From UBA4742 sp963785815 (GTDB taxonomy: Bacteria; Actinomycetota; Acidimicrobiia; Acidimicrobiales; Acidimicrobilacustridaceae), in assembly GCA_963785815.1 (NCBI GenBank), contig CAWAWN010000001.1:372001-436000 (forward strand): a stretch of DNA of 64,000 bases, read 5' to 3'. Below, one piece after another: positions 44,679 to 52,845 of the stretch. The notes beneath the pieces are model-generated. The model searched no databases. It saw nothing but the letters and a program-made list of their open reading frames with translations, and was not told the origin of the DNA. Position 1 is the stretch's first letter. The number at the start of each line of letters is the position of its first letter. Made by a program: the position numbers and the translations under genes.

Positions 44679-46016
44679 ATGCCGAGCTACGGGGCCGAGG
44701 TCATCGGCCCGCCCGCCCGCCCACCCGACCAGGCGGTGTGGGACCCCGAGGCCCAGACCATGGACCCCGGACGCCGGGCCGAGCTCCAGCTGTCGCGGCT
44801 GCGCACCTTGGTGGACCGGGTCCTCGAAGGCACGCCGGCCCTGTTCCAGCGCAAGCTGGCCGAGGCCGGCATCACCTCGTCGGCCGACATCGCCAGCCTC
44901 GAGGACGTGAACCGGATCCCCCTGACCCGCAAGCAGGACCTGCGCGACAGCGAAGCCGAGCACCCGCCCCTGGGCGACTACCGGTTCACCCCGCTGTCGG
45001 ACTGCGTGCGCATCGGCCAGTCCACCGGCACCACGGGCACACCCACCCTCACCGTGCTGACCCGCCACGACCTCTGGCTGGAGTACGAGTCGGCGGCCCG
45101 CAACTGGTGGCGCAACGGCTGGCGACCCGGCCAGGTGGTGACCCACTGCCACCCGGCCTACATGTACGGCGGGGGCGCCCTGCTGGGTGGTTCCATCGAG
45201 TACTTCGGGGCCCTCAACATGTGGGTGGCGCCGCCGGACACCGACGAGATCGCCGAGCAGGCCATCCACACGTGGGAGCGCATCCACCCCGACGTGCAGA
45301 TGGTGGCCCTCAGCCAGCACCGCTTCATGGAGGTGGCGGCCAAGCTGGGCCTCGACCTGACCACCGACTGCGGGTTCCCCGCGTTCTCCATGGGCGGCTT
45401 CGGCCGCGGCCTGCTGCCGCTGATGACCGCCGGCTTCGAGTGCTACGCCTACCTGGGCGGACCCGACCGCACCTGCGACGGGGCCCACCTCAACGAGGAC
45501 TGGGCCATCGTCCAGGCCGTCGACCCCACCACCGGACGCGACGTGGCCCCCGGCCAGTGGGGAAACCTGGTGGTCACCACCCTCGATCGGGACAACGGGC
45601 TGCTGCGCTACGACCTGGAGGAGGCGGCCATGATCGAGGGCCCGGCCGACTGCCCCCAGGGCGAGACCAGTCGCATGGGCTACTGGGGCGGCCGGTTCAA
45701 GGACCTGCTGTCGAGCCAGGGCGTGCACTTCCAGGTGGCCGACCTGGAGAAGGCGGTGGCCTCGGTGCGCGAGCTGACCACGCCCACGCTCGAGTTCGTG
45801 GTGGTCGACCCGAAAGGCTCCACCGAGCCCCTCGTGATCCGGGTGGAGGTGGGCGCCGACCTGGGCGCGGTCGACGACGGCCGCAAGGCCGCGCTGGGGG
45901 CCGAGGTGGCCGCCGCCGTGGACGGCGCCCTGGGCCTGGCGGCCGCGGTCGACGTGGTCGACCGCGAGACCCTGGCCCGATCCGCCTACAAGCTCAAGCG
46001 GGTGGTGGAGGCCTGA
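44679..46016 (+). CDS. PaaK-like (phenylacetate-CoA ligase type) CoA ligase
   Basis: The 445-residue AMP-forming ligase is of the PaaK subfamily: RIPLTRKQDLRDSEAE, the ATP loop IGQSTGTTGTPTLTVLT (final Lys of the usual xPKG replaced), LVVTTLDRDNGLLRYDLEE, and GRFKDLLSSQGVHFQVADLE. The C-terminus ends SAYKLKRVVEA. CAGGGGGA eight bases upstream supports the ATG. It starts an operon with an SDR and a second ligase, under operator site 2. Confidence 0.87.
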   Translation: MPSYGAEVIGPPARPPDQAVWDPEAQTMDPGRRAELQLSRLRTLVDRVLEGTPALFQRKLAEAGITSSADIASLEDVNRIPLTRKQDLRDSEAEHPPLGDYRFTPLSDCVRIGQSTGTTGTPTLTVLTRHDLWLEYESAARNWWRNGWRPGQVVTHCHPAYMYGGGALLGGSIEYFGALNMWVAPPDTDEIAEQAIHTWERIHPDVQMVALSQHRFMEVAAKLGLDLTTDCGFPAFSMGGFGRGLLPLMTAGFECYAYLGGPDRTCDGAHLNEDWAIVQAVDPTTGRDVAPGQWGNLVVTTLDRDNGLLRYDLEEAAMIEGPADCPQGETSRMGYWGGRFKDLLSSQGVHFQVADLEKAVASVRELTTPTLEFVVVDPKGSTEPLVIRVEVGADLGAVDDGRKAALGAEVAAAVDGALGLAAAVDVVDRETLARSAYKLKRVVEA

Positions 46017-46930
46017 TGGGTGTGCTCGAGTCCAAGACGGCCATCGTGACCGGCGCCGGGCGCGGCATCGGGCGCGAAGAGGCCAAGCTGCTGGCGGCCG
46101 AGGGGGCCAGCGTCACGGTGAACGACGTGGACGCCGACGCGGCCCAGGCCGTGGTCGACGAGATCGTCGCGGCTGGCGGCGCGGCGGTGCCCAACACCGA
46201 CGACGTGTCCACCTGGGCGGGGGCCGAGGCCATCGTGGCGTCGGTGGTGGACGCCACCGGCGGACCCGGGGTCGGGCACCTCGACATCCTGGTCAACAAC
46301 GCCGGGATCCTGGCCGATGCCATGAGCTTCTCCATGACCGAGGCCCAGTGGGACGACGTCATCCGCGTCCACCTCAAGGGCCACTTCGCGCCCGCCCACT
46401 TCGCCGGCATCCACTGGCGCGAGCGGGCCAAACGTGGTGAGGGGGTCGACGGCGAGGAGGGCGTGTCGGGGCGGATCATCAACACGGCCAGCGAGTCGGG
46501 CCTCTACGGCCTGGCCGGGCAGGCCAACTACGCCACGGCCAAGGCCGGCATCGCGGCCATGACGGTGACGCTGGGCCGTGAGCTCAAGAAGTACGGGGTC
46601 ACGGTCAACGCCGTGGCCCCCCGGGCCCGCACCCGCATGACCGAGACCGTGCTGGGCGACCTGCTGCCCGCCGAGGGCCAGTTCGACGAGTGGGATCCGG
46701 CCAACATCGCACCGGTGGTGGCCTGGCTGGCCTCGGACGCGGCCGCCGACATCACCGGGCAGGTGGTGGTGGTCAACGGCGACAAGGTCCACCTGATGAC
46801 CGGCTGGAGCCCGATCGGGCGCATCGACAACGGCGGGCAGCGCTGGACGGTGGCCGACCTCGAGGCCCGCCGCGCCGACCTGTTCGGCGAGCACAGCTCC
46901 AAGCTGCCGGTCACCGGCTTCGGCGAGTAG
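46016..46930 (+). CDS. short-chain dehydrogenase/reductase
   Basis: The 304-residue classical SDR has the cofactor loop VTGAGRGIGREEAKLLAAEG, an acidic residue in VTVNDVDADA that favours NAD(H), NNAG, and the catalytic SGLYGLAGQANYATAKAG (Tyr-x3-Lys). It resembles 17-beta-HSD4-type 3-hydroxyacyl-CoA dehydrogenases, fitting beta-oxidation of large acyl-CoAs; substrate is inferred. ATG overlaps the ligase stop (TGATG). Confidence 0.9.
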   Translation: MGVLESKTAIVTGAGRGIGREEAKLLAAEGASVTVNDVDADAAQAVVDEIVAAGGAAVPNTDDVSTWAGAEAIVASVVDATGGPGVGHLDILVNNAGILADAMSFSMTEAQWDDVIRVHLKGHFAPAHFAGIHWRERAKRGEGVDGEEGVSGRIINTASESGLYGLAGQANYATAKAGIAAMTVTLGRELKKYGVTVNAVAPRARTRMTETVLGDLLPAEGQFDEWDPANIAPVVAWLASDAAADITGQVVVVNGDKVHLMTGWSPIGRIDNGGQRWTVADLEARRADLFGEHSSKLPVTGFGE

Positions 46931-46960
46931 CCGCGTCGTGACCGGCCGGAGGCGATAGCG

Positions 46961-48457
46961 GTGGCGCTGCAGGTCGACCAGCTGCGGGCCATGGCCCGGG
47001 CCCACGGGGACGAGACGGCCTACGTCCAGCTGGCCAGCTCCGACCTGCTCACCTTCGAGCGCTGGGATCGGACGTCCAACCGCCTGGCCCGGGCCCTGAC
47101 CGCGGCCGGGGTGGGCCACGGCGACCGGGTCGTGCTGCACGTGGCCAACGAGCACCTCGACCGGTGGGTCATCACCTACGCCGCCATCCACCGGGCCGGG
47201 GCGGTGGCCGTGCCCACCAACACCCGCCTCACCGCCCGCGAGCTGGGTGTCATCCTGGGCCACGCCCAGCCGGTGGCCGCGATCACCTCCGGCGAGCTGG
47301 CCGCCCCGCTGGACGCGGCCCTGGCCGCGGCCGAGCTGCCCGCCCCCCTGCGGCTGCGGCTGGTGGCCGACACCGAGCAGTGGTGCCAGGGCCTGGCCGA
47401 CGACGCCTCCGACTACCAGGTGCCGGTCGAGGACGGGGACCTGGCCGACATCATGTACACCTCGGGCACCACCGGCCTGCCCAAGGGCGTGGCCGTCCGC
47501 CACCGCAACACCCACATCATCCCCAACGGCGAGCCCACGTGGTCGGGGGACGCCTGGATCCACTGCTCGCCGCTGTCGACCTTCGCCGGCATCAGCTTCG
47601 TCTACAACCCCATGAAGATGGGCATGCGCGGCCTCTACCTGCCCCGCTTCGACCCCGACCCCTGGTTCGACGCGGTGGAGCAGTGGCGCCCGACCATGGC
47701 GTTCGTGGTGCCGGCCATGGTGCAGCTGCTGCTGGTCCACCCGCGTTGGACCCAGGCTGACCTGTCCAGCCTCCAGGTGCTGTCGATCGGCTCGGCGCCG
47801 CTGGCCCCGACCCTGCACCGCCAGGTGGCCGAACGGCTGAGCCACGCCATGGTGACCAACAACTACTCGATGACCGAGGCCGGCACCGCCTTCACCTACA
47901 TGCCGGCGGGCGAGATCACCCGCCGACCCGGCTCGGTGGGCATCCCCCTGGCCCCGACCGAGGTGCGCATCGCCGACCCCGATGGCCAGGCGGTGCCCAC
48001 CGGCGAGGTGGGCGAGGTGCTCATCGGGGTGGGCGAGCACCACCGGGAGTACTACCGCGACCCCGAGGCCACCGCCGCGACCTGGACGGGCCCCTGGCTG
48101 CGATCGGGCGACCTGGGCCGGGTCGACGAGGACGGCTACCTCTACATCGTGGGCCGGGCCAAGGACGTGATCATCCGAGGCGGCAACAACGTGGCCGCCA
48201 CCGAGGTCGAGGGCGTGCTCTACGAGCACGAGGGGGTGCTGGAGGCGGCGGTGGTCGGCGTCCCCCACGACGTCTTGGGCGAGGACGTCGCCGCCTTCGT
48301 GGTGGCGCGCCCGGGCGCAACCCTCGACCCCGACGAGCTGATCGCCTTCTGCCGGGAGCGTCTGGCCGACTACAAGGTCCCCCGCCAGGTGCACTTCGTC
48401 GACCAGCTGCCCCGCAACGCCACCGGCAAGGTCCTCAAGCGCGAGCTGAGGTCCTGA
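46961..48457 (+). CDS. acyl-CoA synthetase (AMP-forming)
   Basis: The 498-residue ANL ligase has IMYTSGTTGLPKGVAVRHRN, NNYSMTEAGTAFTYM, WLRSGDLGRVDEDGYLYIVG, RAKDVIIRGGNNVAATEVE and LPRNATGKVLKRELRS with the catalytic Lys. GGAGG lies nine bases before GTG 46961. It ends the operon that begins at 44679; copy C of the intergenic repeat starts at its stop codon. Confidence 0.92.
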   Translation: MALQVDQLRAMARAHGDETAYVQLASSDLLTFERWDRTSNRLARALTAAGVGHGDRVVLHVANEHLDRWVITYAAIHRAGAVAVPTNTRLTARELGVILGHAQPVAAITSGELAAPLDAALAAAELPAPLRLRLVADTEQWCQGLADDASDYQVPVEDGDLADIMYTSGTTGLPKGVAVRHRNTHIIPNGEPTWSGDAWIHCSPLSTFAGISFVYNPMKMGMRGLYLPRFDPDPWFDAVEQWRPTMAFVVPAMVQLLLVHPRWTQADLSSLQVLSIGSAPLAPTLHRQVAERLSHAMVTNNYSMTEAGTAFTYMPAGEITRRPGSVGIPLAPTEVRIADPDGQAVPTGEVGEVLIGVGEHHREYYRDPEATAATWTGPWLRSGDLGRVDEDGYLYIVGRAKDVIIRGGNNVAATEVEGVLYEHEGVLEAAVVGVPHDVLGEDVAAFVVARPGATLDPDELIAFCRERLADYKVPRQVHFVDQLPRNATGKVLKRELRS

Positions 48458-48516
48458 CCACCCATTTTGGGCATCTTTGGCTGTTCGATTTCGCGCATTC
48501 CGGCGGCCAATATCCC
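48452..48516 (-). repeat. intergenic repeat element, copy C
   Basis: On the minus strand it contains ACAGCCAAAGATGCCCAA (48484-48467), identical to copy A, and GGAATGCGCGAAA. The element begins at the ligase stop codon and fills the convergent gap to the hydrolase gene. Confidence 0.75.
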
Positions 48517-48525
48517 GGCGAGGGG

Positions 48526-49470
48526 CTAATCCCACCCTCCGGAATCCAGGCCGAGCTCCTCCAAGAAGGCCGTGACCAGCGAGACGGTGGAGTGGGGGTT
48601 GTCGCCGGCGGCCAGGTGGCCGGCCTTCTCGACCACCTCCTGGCGGGCGTCGGGGATGATGTTGATCAGGTCCTCGGCGCCGCCCTCGGACAGCACGTCG
48701 CTGCGCTGGCCTCGCAGCAGCAGCACCGGGCAGCGCAGCTTGGCCGCCGACTCCCCCACCCCGGCGGTGATCTCGTCGATGTGGTCGGCCGGATGCGGCG
48801 CGTCCTCGCCCGCCTGGCGCCGCTCGCGCACCTGGCGGCCGACGCCGTGCTTCCACTCCCAGCGGCCGTCGGGGCGCTGGCGCAGGTTGCGGGTCAACGA
48901 GGCCGGGTTGGGGCTGCGGCGCTGGGGCAGGTACTCGCCGATGAAGGCCGCCGCCTCCTCGAGGGAGGCGAAGGACTCGTGGGCGGTCATGAAGTCGACG
49001 ATCTTGCGCACGCCCTCGGGCTCGAGCTTGTGCCCCACATCGATCAGGGCGATGGCGGCCACCTGGTCGGGGGCCACCTCGGCGCCCAGGTGGATGGCGG
49101 TCATGCCGCCCAGCGAGGCCCCGACCACCACCACCCGTTCGAGCCCGAACTCGTCGAGCAGTCCGGGCAGGGTGTCGGCGAACAGCTCGTGCATCGGGTA
49201 CACCACCCGGCCCAGGTCGATCGGCTCGTCCCGGGGCACCGGGTCGGAGTCGCCGTGGGCGGGCAGGTCCGGGGCCAGCACGTGGGCCCGGCCGGCCAAC
49301 GCCGCCCCCAGCGCCTCGTACATGTACGCGGTCTGCCCGCCGCCGTGCAGGCAGAGCACGGCCGGTGCGCCGTCGCGCCCCCACTCCAGGTAGTGGACCT
49401 GCTCGCCGCCGTTCATCACGAAACCGCTGCGGCCACCGGTGGGGATGTCGTGGCGGGGGACCTCGCTCAT
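48526..49470 (-). CDS. alpha/beta hydrolase
   Basis: The 314-residue protein has the oxyanion motif LCLHGGGQTAYMYEALG, the acid region PDLPAHGDSD, the nucleophile in VVVGASLGGMTAIHLG, and the catalytic His in VEKAGHLAAGDNP. It could be an esterase, ring-cleavage product hydrolase or thioesterase; substrate unknown. A TAGGCT -10 box lies six bases before the ATG, and operator site 3 lies about 35 bp upstream, shared with the divergent ligase. Confidence 0.88.
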   Translation of the reverse strand: MSEVPRHDIPTGGRSGFVMNGGEQVHYLEWGRDGAPAVLCLHGGGQTAYMYEALGAALAGRAHVLAPDLPAHGDSDPVPRDEPIDLGRVVYPMHELFADTLPGLLDEFGLERVVVVGASLGGMTAIHLGAEVAPDQVAAIALIDVGHKLEPEGVRKIVDFMTAHESFASLEEAAAFIGEYLPQRRSPNPASLTRNLRQRPDGRWEWKHGVGRQVRERRQAGEDAPHPADHIDEITAGVGESAAKLRCPVLLLRGQRSDVLSEGGAEDLINIIPDARQEVVEKAGHLAAGDNPHSTVSLVTAFLEELGLDSGGWD

Positions 49471-49476
49471 CCGGCG

Positions 49477-49482
49477 AGCCTA
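49477..49482 (-). promoter_or_regulatory. -10 box TAGGCT for leaderless hydrolase gene
   Basis: TAGGCT on the minus strand ends six bases before ATG 49470; operator site 3 overlaps the corresponding -35 region. Confidence 0.5.
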
Positions 49483-49502
49483 GCCAGGCCCACGGCCGGA
49501 CC

Positions 49503-49516
49503 TGACACGCACGTCA
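49503..49516. promoter_or_regulatory. operator motif TGACACGCACGTCA, site 3
   Basis: Extended palindrome ACCTGACACGCACGTCAGGT (49500-49519) between the divergent hydrolase and acyl-CoA synthetase genes. Confidence 0.7.
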
Positions 49517-49539
49517 GGTCATCGTGCCAGGATGACGAC

Positions 49540-51096
49540 ATGGACCTCCTGCACACGTTCTCGCTGGCGGACGTCTCCCGTGAGCACCGCCGCAGCTACC
49601 CCGATCAGGCGGCGGTGGTGGACGGCGACACCAGGCTGAGCTGGCCGCGGTTCGACGACCGGGTGAACCAGCTGGCCAACGCCCTCACCGCCGACGGCGT
49701 CGGTCCCGGCGACGTCGTGCTGTGGATGGGCCAGAACAGCCACCGCATCCTCGAGTGCCTGGCCGCGGCGGCCAAGTTGGGGGCGGTGTGCGGCATCGTC
49801 AACTGGCGCCAGAGCGCCGACGAGCTGGCCTTCGTGATCGGTGACGCCGACGCCGCGGTGACCATCTGGCAGGAGGCCGAGGTGGGCGATGCCGTGCGCG
49901 AAGCCCGGGCCCGCGCCGGCTCGCCGGGACGCTGGCTGCGCCACGACGCGCCCGGCGACACCGACCCCGACAGCTACGAGGCCTTCCTCGCGTCGGGTTC
50001 CGCCGACGACCCGGCGGTGGACGTCGATCCCGGCACGGCCGTGCTCATGCTCTACACGGCCGCCTTCACCGGCCGGCCCAACGGCGCCCTGCTGAGCCAG
50101 GCGGCGGTGCTGACCCAGTCGCTGATCATGGCCAACCTGCAGCGGGTGGACGCCACCTACACCTACCTGAACTGCGGCCCGATGTTCCACATCGCCACCC
50201 TGATGACCACGCTGGCCACCTACGTGTTCGGTGGGGTCAACGTGTTCACCCCGCGCGTCGACGCCGAGGAGCTGTGCCGGGTGATCGAGGCCGAGCGCTG
50301 CACCGGCGCCTTCATCATGCCCCCCACCATCGACCAGATCCTGGAGGTCAACGCCCAGGGCCGCTACGACCTGTCCACCCTGCGCACCTTCGGGGGCAAG
50401 CCCGAGTGGAACGCCATGATCACCGTGGACGACTCGCCGTGGGCCACCCGCCCCGCCGGCTTCGGCCAGACGGAGGTGACCGGGATGCTGACGTTCAACG
50501 CCCTGGGGGCCCCGGGGGCGGGCAACTCGGGGCGGCCGTCCCCCATGGTGGCGGTGCGCCTGCTGGACCCCGACGGCCACGAGGTGCCCACGGGCGAGAC
50601 CGGAGAGATCGCGGCGCGCGGTCCCCAGGTCATGACCGGCTACCGGGGCGCGGCCACCGAGACGGCCCGGCGCCAGGCGGGGGGCTGGCACCACACCCAC
50701 GACCTGGGCCGGCGCGAGGCCGACGGCACCATCACCTTCGTGGGGCCCAAGGGCCGCATCGTGAAGTCAGCGGCCGAGAACATCTACCCGGCGGAGGTCG
50801 AGGGAGCCCTGAACGCGCACCCGTCGGTGCGCGAGTCGGCCGTCATCGGGGTGCCCGACCCAACGTGGGGCCAGTCGGTGCTGGCCGTGGTGGTGCTGGC
50901 CGAGGACCCCGACGGGGCGCCCCCGCCGCCCACCGAGGCCGAGCTGATCGACCACGTGAAGGAACGCATCGCCTCGTACAAGAAGCCCAAGCGCATCGTG
51001 TTGCGCGACACACCGCTGCCCCGGCAGGGCTGGCCCATCGACTACGACGCCCTGGATGCCGAGTACGGCGGCGGCGGCTACCCGGGCGGCGGCTAG
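49540..51096 (+). CDS. acyl-CoA synthetase-like protein with altered catalytic motifs
   Basis: The 518-residue ANL-fold protein matches FadD-type ligases in overall order, but the ATP loop reads LYTAAFTGRPNGALLS (usual SGTTGxPKG; Lys replaced by Asn) and the C-terminal catalytic Lys region is RQGWPIDYDALDAEYGGGG with no obvious Lys. GFGQTEVTGM and RIVKSAAENIYPAEVEGAL are present. It may act on unusual substrates, use non-canonical residues, or have lost adenylation activity. The start ATG is 24 bp beyond operator site 3. Confidence 0.85.
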   Translation: MDLLHTFSLADVSREHRRSYPDQAAVVDGDTRLSWPRFDDRVNQLANALTADGVGPGDVVLWMGQNSHRILECLAAAAKLGAVCGIVNWRQSADELAFVIGDADAAVTIWQEAEVGDAVREARARAGSPGRWLRHDAPGDTDPDSYEAFLASGSADDPAVDVDPGTAVLMLYTAAFTGRPNGALLSQAAVLTQSLIMANLQRVDATYTYLNCGPMFHIATLMTTLATYVFGGVNVFTPRVDAEELCRVIEAERCTGAFIMPPTIDQILEVNAQGRYDLSTLRTFGGKPEWNAMITVDDSPWATRPAGFGQTEVTGMLTFNALGAPGAGNSGRPSPMVAVRLLDPDGHEVPTGETGEIAARGPQVMTGYRGAATETARRQAGGWHHTHDLGRREADGTITFVGPKGRIVKSAAENIYPAEVEGALNAHPSVRESAVIGVPDPTWGQSVLAVVVLAEDPDGAPPPPTEAELIDHVKERIASYKKPKRIVLRDTPLPRQGWPIDYDALDAEYGGGGYPGGG

Positions 51097-51097
51097 G

Positions 51098-51521
51098 TCA
51101 ACCCGGCGGCGGCTCGGCCAGCTCGGGCTCGTGGCCCAGGAAGGCGATCTCGCGGAACGCGAAGCGCCAGCGCCCGTCGTCGCCGGCCACCATCTCGTCG
51201 TGGTAGCGCCCGACCGAGGTGATCTGGCGTCCCCGGTCGAGGAAGCAGAAGTCGGTCCAGACCTTGGCCGAGTGCTCGTCGGGGCCCAGCACGATGACCG
51301 GCTGGAACAGGGCGTGCCGGCCCCGGGCCTCGGGGACCATGCCGATGGCCACCACCTCGAGGATGGCCGCGTGACCCTGGGCCGTGGTGTGCATGACGTG
51401 GAACCGCGCCTGCCGCGGTGAACAGGTCGATCCACTCGTCGGCCCGGCCGTCGTCGAAGAGCTGGCAGTACTGGGCCAACGTGCGGCGGATGCCCTCCTC
51501 GGGCGTGGAGGCGGGGGTCAG
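51098..51521 (-). pseudogene. SnoaL/NTF2-like protein, frameshifted
   Basis: Two adjacent frames join into one NTF2-like protein: the first gives TLAQYCQLFDDGRADEWIDL, the second FHVMHTTAQGHAAILEVV through VGRYHDEMVAGDDGRWRF. The break is a one-base excess around 51400-51412. The apparent first codon is CTG 51521, overlapping the upstream lipoprotein stop (CTGA), as in trpC. Either a recent mutation or a sequence error; otherwise the protein would be about 140 residues with unknown ligand. Confidence 0.68.
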
Positions 51522-52714
51522 GACCGGAAGCCCTTGATCTGGGCGTCGACCAGGGTGGTCAGGTCGTCGTAGGCGATGTTCACGTCCACCAGGTGCAGCC
51601 CCCAGGTCGGGCCCAGCTGCTGGGTGACCAGCGGGCGGGTGTCGCCGGGCGTGGGGGTGACCTGGAGCCAGGTGGCCCCGTTGGCCGTCCGGCACTCGCC
51701 GGTGTAGAGGCCGGGGTAGGTCACCCAGGCCGTCCCCTGCTTGGCTGCGGTGCCGGCGATGCTGCCCACCAGACCGGTGTCGGTGACCGGGAACTCCGGG
51801 TGCAGCGGCGCCGCCCCGCCGCCCAAGTCGGCCGGGTTGGTGCACAGCACCTGGTCACCGGCCACGCCCGTGCGGCCGAACAGGCTGTTGGTCGGGGGCG
51901 GGTCGAGGAAGCTCGAGTAGGCCACCACGCAGCCGGTCTGGCTGTCGGAGGTGCAGGCCGGCACGTGCTGGAAGGAGCCGCCCACCTCCTTGCCCACGGG
52001 CACGGTGATGTTGCCACCCAGCAGGATGGCCGACACCAGGTGCCGCCGGACCGCCGGGTTGGTGTCGATCTGCTGCTTGATCAGGGCGGTGAGCATGAAG
52101 GCGCCCTGGCTGTGGCCGATCAGCACCACGCCCCGTCCGTGGTTGTCGTGAGCCAGGTAGTCCAGCCAGGCTGCCTGGACGTCGCCGTAGGCCAGCGCCT
52201 GGTTGGCGGCGGTAGCCTTGGAGCCCGGCGCGATGGCCGAGAGGGTGAGCTGGCGGTACATGGGGGCGTAGACCTTGCAGTTCTGGGAGAAGCGCGAGGC
52301 CTGGGCGTTGGCCACGCTGGTCTCGGCCGTCTGGATGGTGAGATCCGCGTTCATGCCCGGCTCCGGGCTGACCGTCGGGTACACGTAGAAGCAGTCGATG
52401 GCCGGTTTGGTGTCGGGCCCGGCGTCCTGCACGGTGGTGGTGCCGTCGGCCTTCACCACCGTCGTGTTCAAGTTGCCCGCGCACGGGTCGGGCGTGTGAC
52501 CGGGGAAGCACAGCCAGACCGTGTTGGAGGCGACGGGGGCAACGGCCGTGGTGCCCGACGCCGCGGCGGTGCCCGGTACGGCGGTGGTGACCGGTGCGGC
52601 GGTGGTCCCGGCCGACGACGCCGCCTTCGAGGAGCTGCCGCAGGCCGCGGCCGCCAAGGCGATCACCATCACGGTCAGGACCACCACCGCCGCTCGACCT
52701 CGTCGTTCCCCCAT
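51518..52714 (-). CDS. DUF3089 lipoprotein, alpha/beta-hydrolase-like
   Basis: The 398-residue protein has a lipoprotein signal peptide ending in the lipobox VIALAAAACGSSS (acylated Cys about residue 25), then a Ser/Thr/Ala-rich linker. The DUF3089 hydrolase domain follows (DCFYVYPTVSPEPGMNADLT, and nucleophile in VVLIGHSQGAFMLTALI). Several Cys may form disulfides outside the cell. It may be a surface lipase or esterase. A TAGCCT -10 box lies six bases before the ATG. Confidence 0.88.
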   Translation of the reverse strand: MGERRGRAAVVVLTVMVIALAAAACGSSSKAASSAGTTAAPVTTAVPGTAAASGTTAVAPVASNTVWLCFPGHTPDPCAGNLNTTVVKADGTTTVQDAGPDTKPAIDCFYVYPTVSPEPGMNADLTIQTAETSVANAQASRFSQNCKVYAPMYRQLTLSAIAPGSKATAANQALAYGDVQAAWLDYLAHDNHGRGVVLIGHSQGAFMLTALIKQQIDTNPAVRRHLVSAILLGGNITVPVGKEVGGSFQHVPACTSDSQTGCVVAYSSFLDPPPTNSLFGRTGVAGDQVLCTNPADLGGGAAPLHPEFPVTDTGLVGSIAGTAAKQGTAWVTYPGLYTGECRTANGATWLQVTPTPGDTRPLVTQQLGPTWGLHLVDVNIAYDDLTTLVDAQIKGFRS

Positions 52715-52720
52715 GCGGTC

Positions 52721-52726
52721 AGGCTA
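52721..52726 (-). promoter_or_regulatory. -10 box TAGCCT for leaderless DUF3089 gene
   Basis: TAGCCT on the minus strand ends six bases before ATG 52714. Confidence 0.5.
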
Positions 52727-52845
52727 GACGGCTGGTCTCGGCCGACGTTGCCGCGTCCCGGCTCCTCGTGGCCCGGTCACGGTTCGTCAACCCCCGACCA
52801 GGCCGACTGTGACAGATCGTGACAGGCCCGCGAGCGAGCAGCGGC

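Noticed and set aside
45986..49384. Very long open frame (1132 codons) on the minus strand
   Set aside because: It is the antisense of the SDR, ligase and part of the hydrolase; its residues are low-complexity Gly/His/Arg/Val, a GC-rich artefact, while the opposite strand carries clear enzyme motifs.
52808..52823. TGTGACAGATCGTGACAGG between the DUF3089 and ACAD genes as a seventh operator
   Set aside because: It is a direct repeat of GTGACA, not the inverted TGAC-N6-GTCA arrangement.
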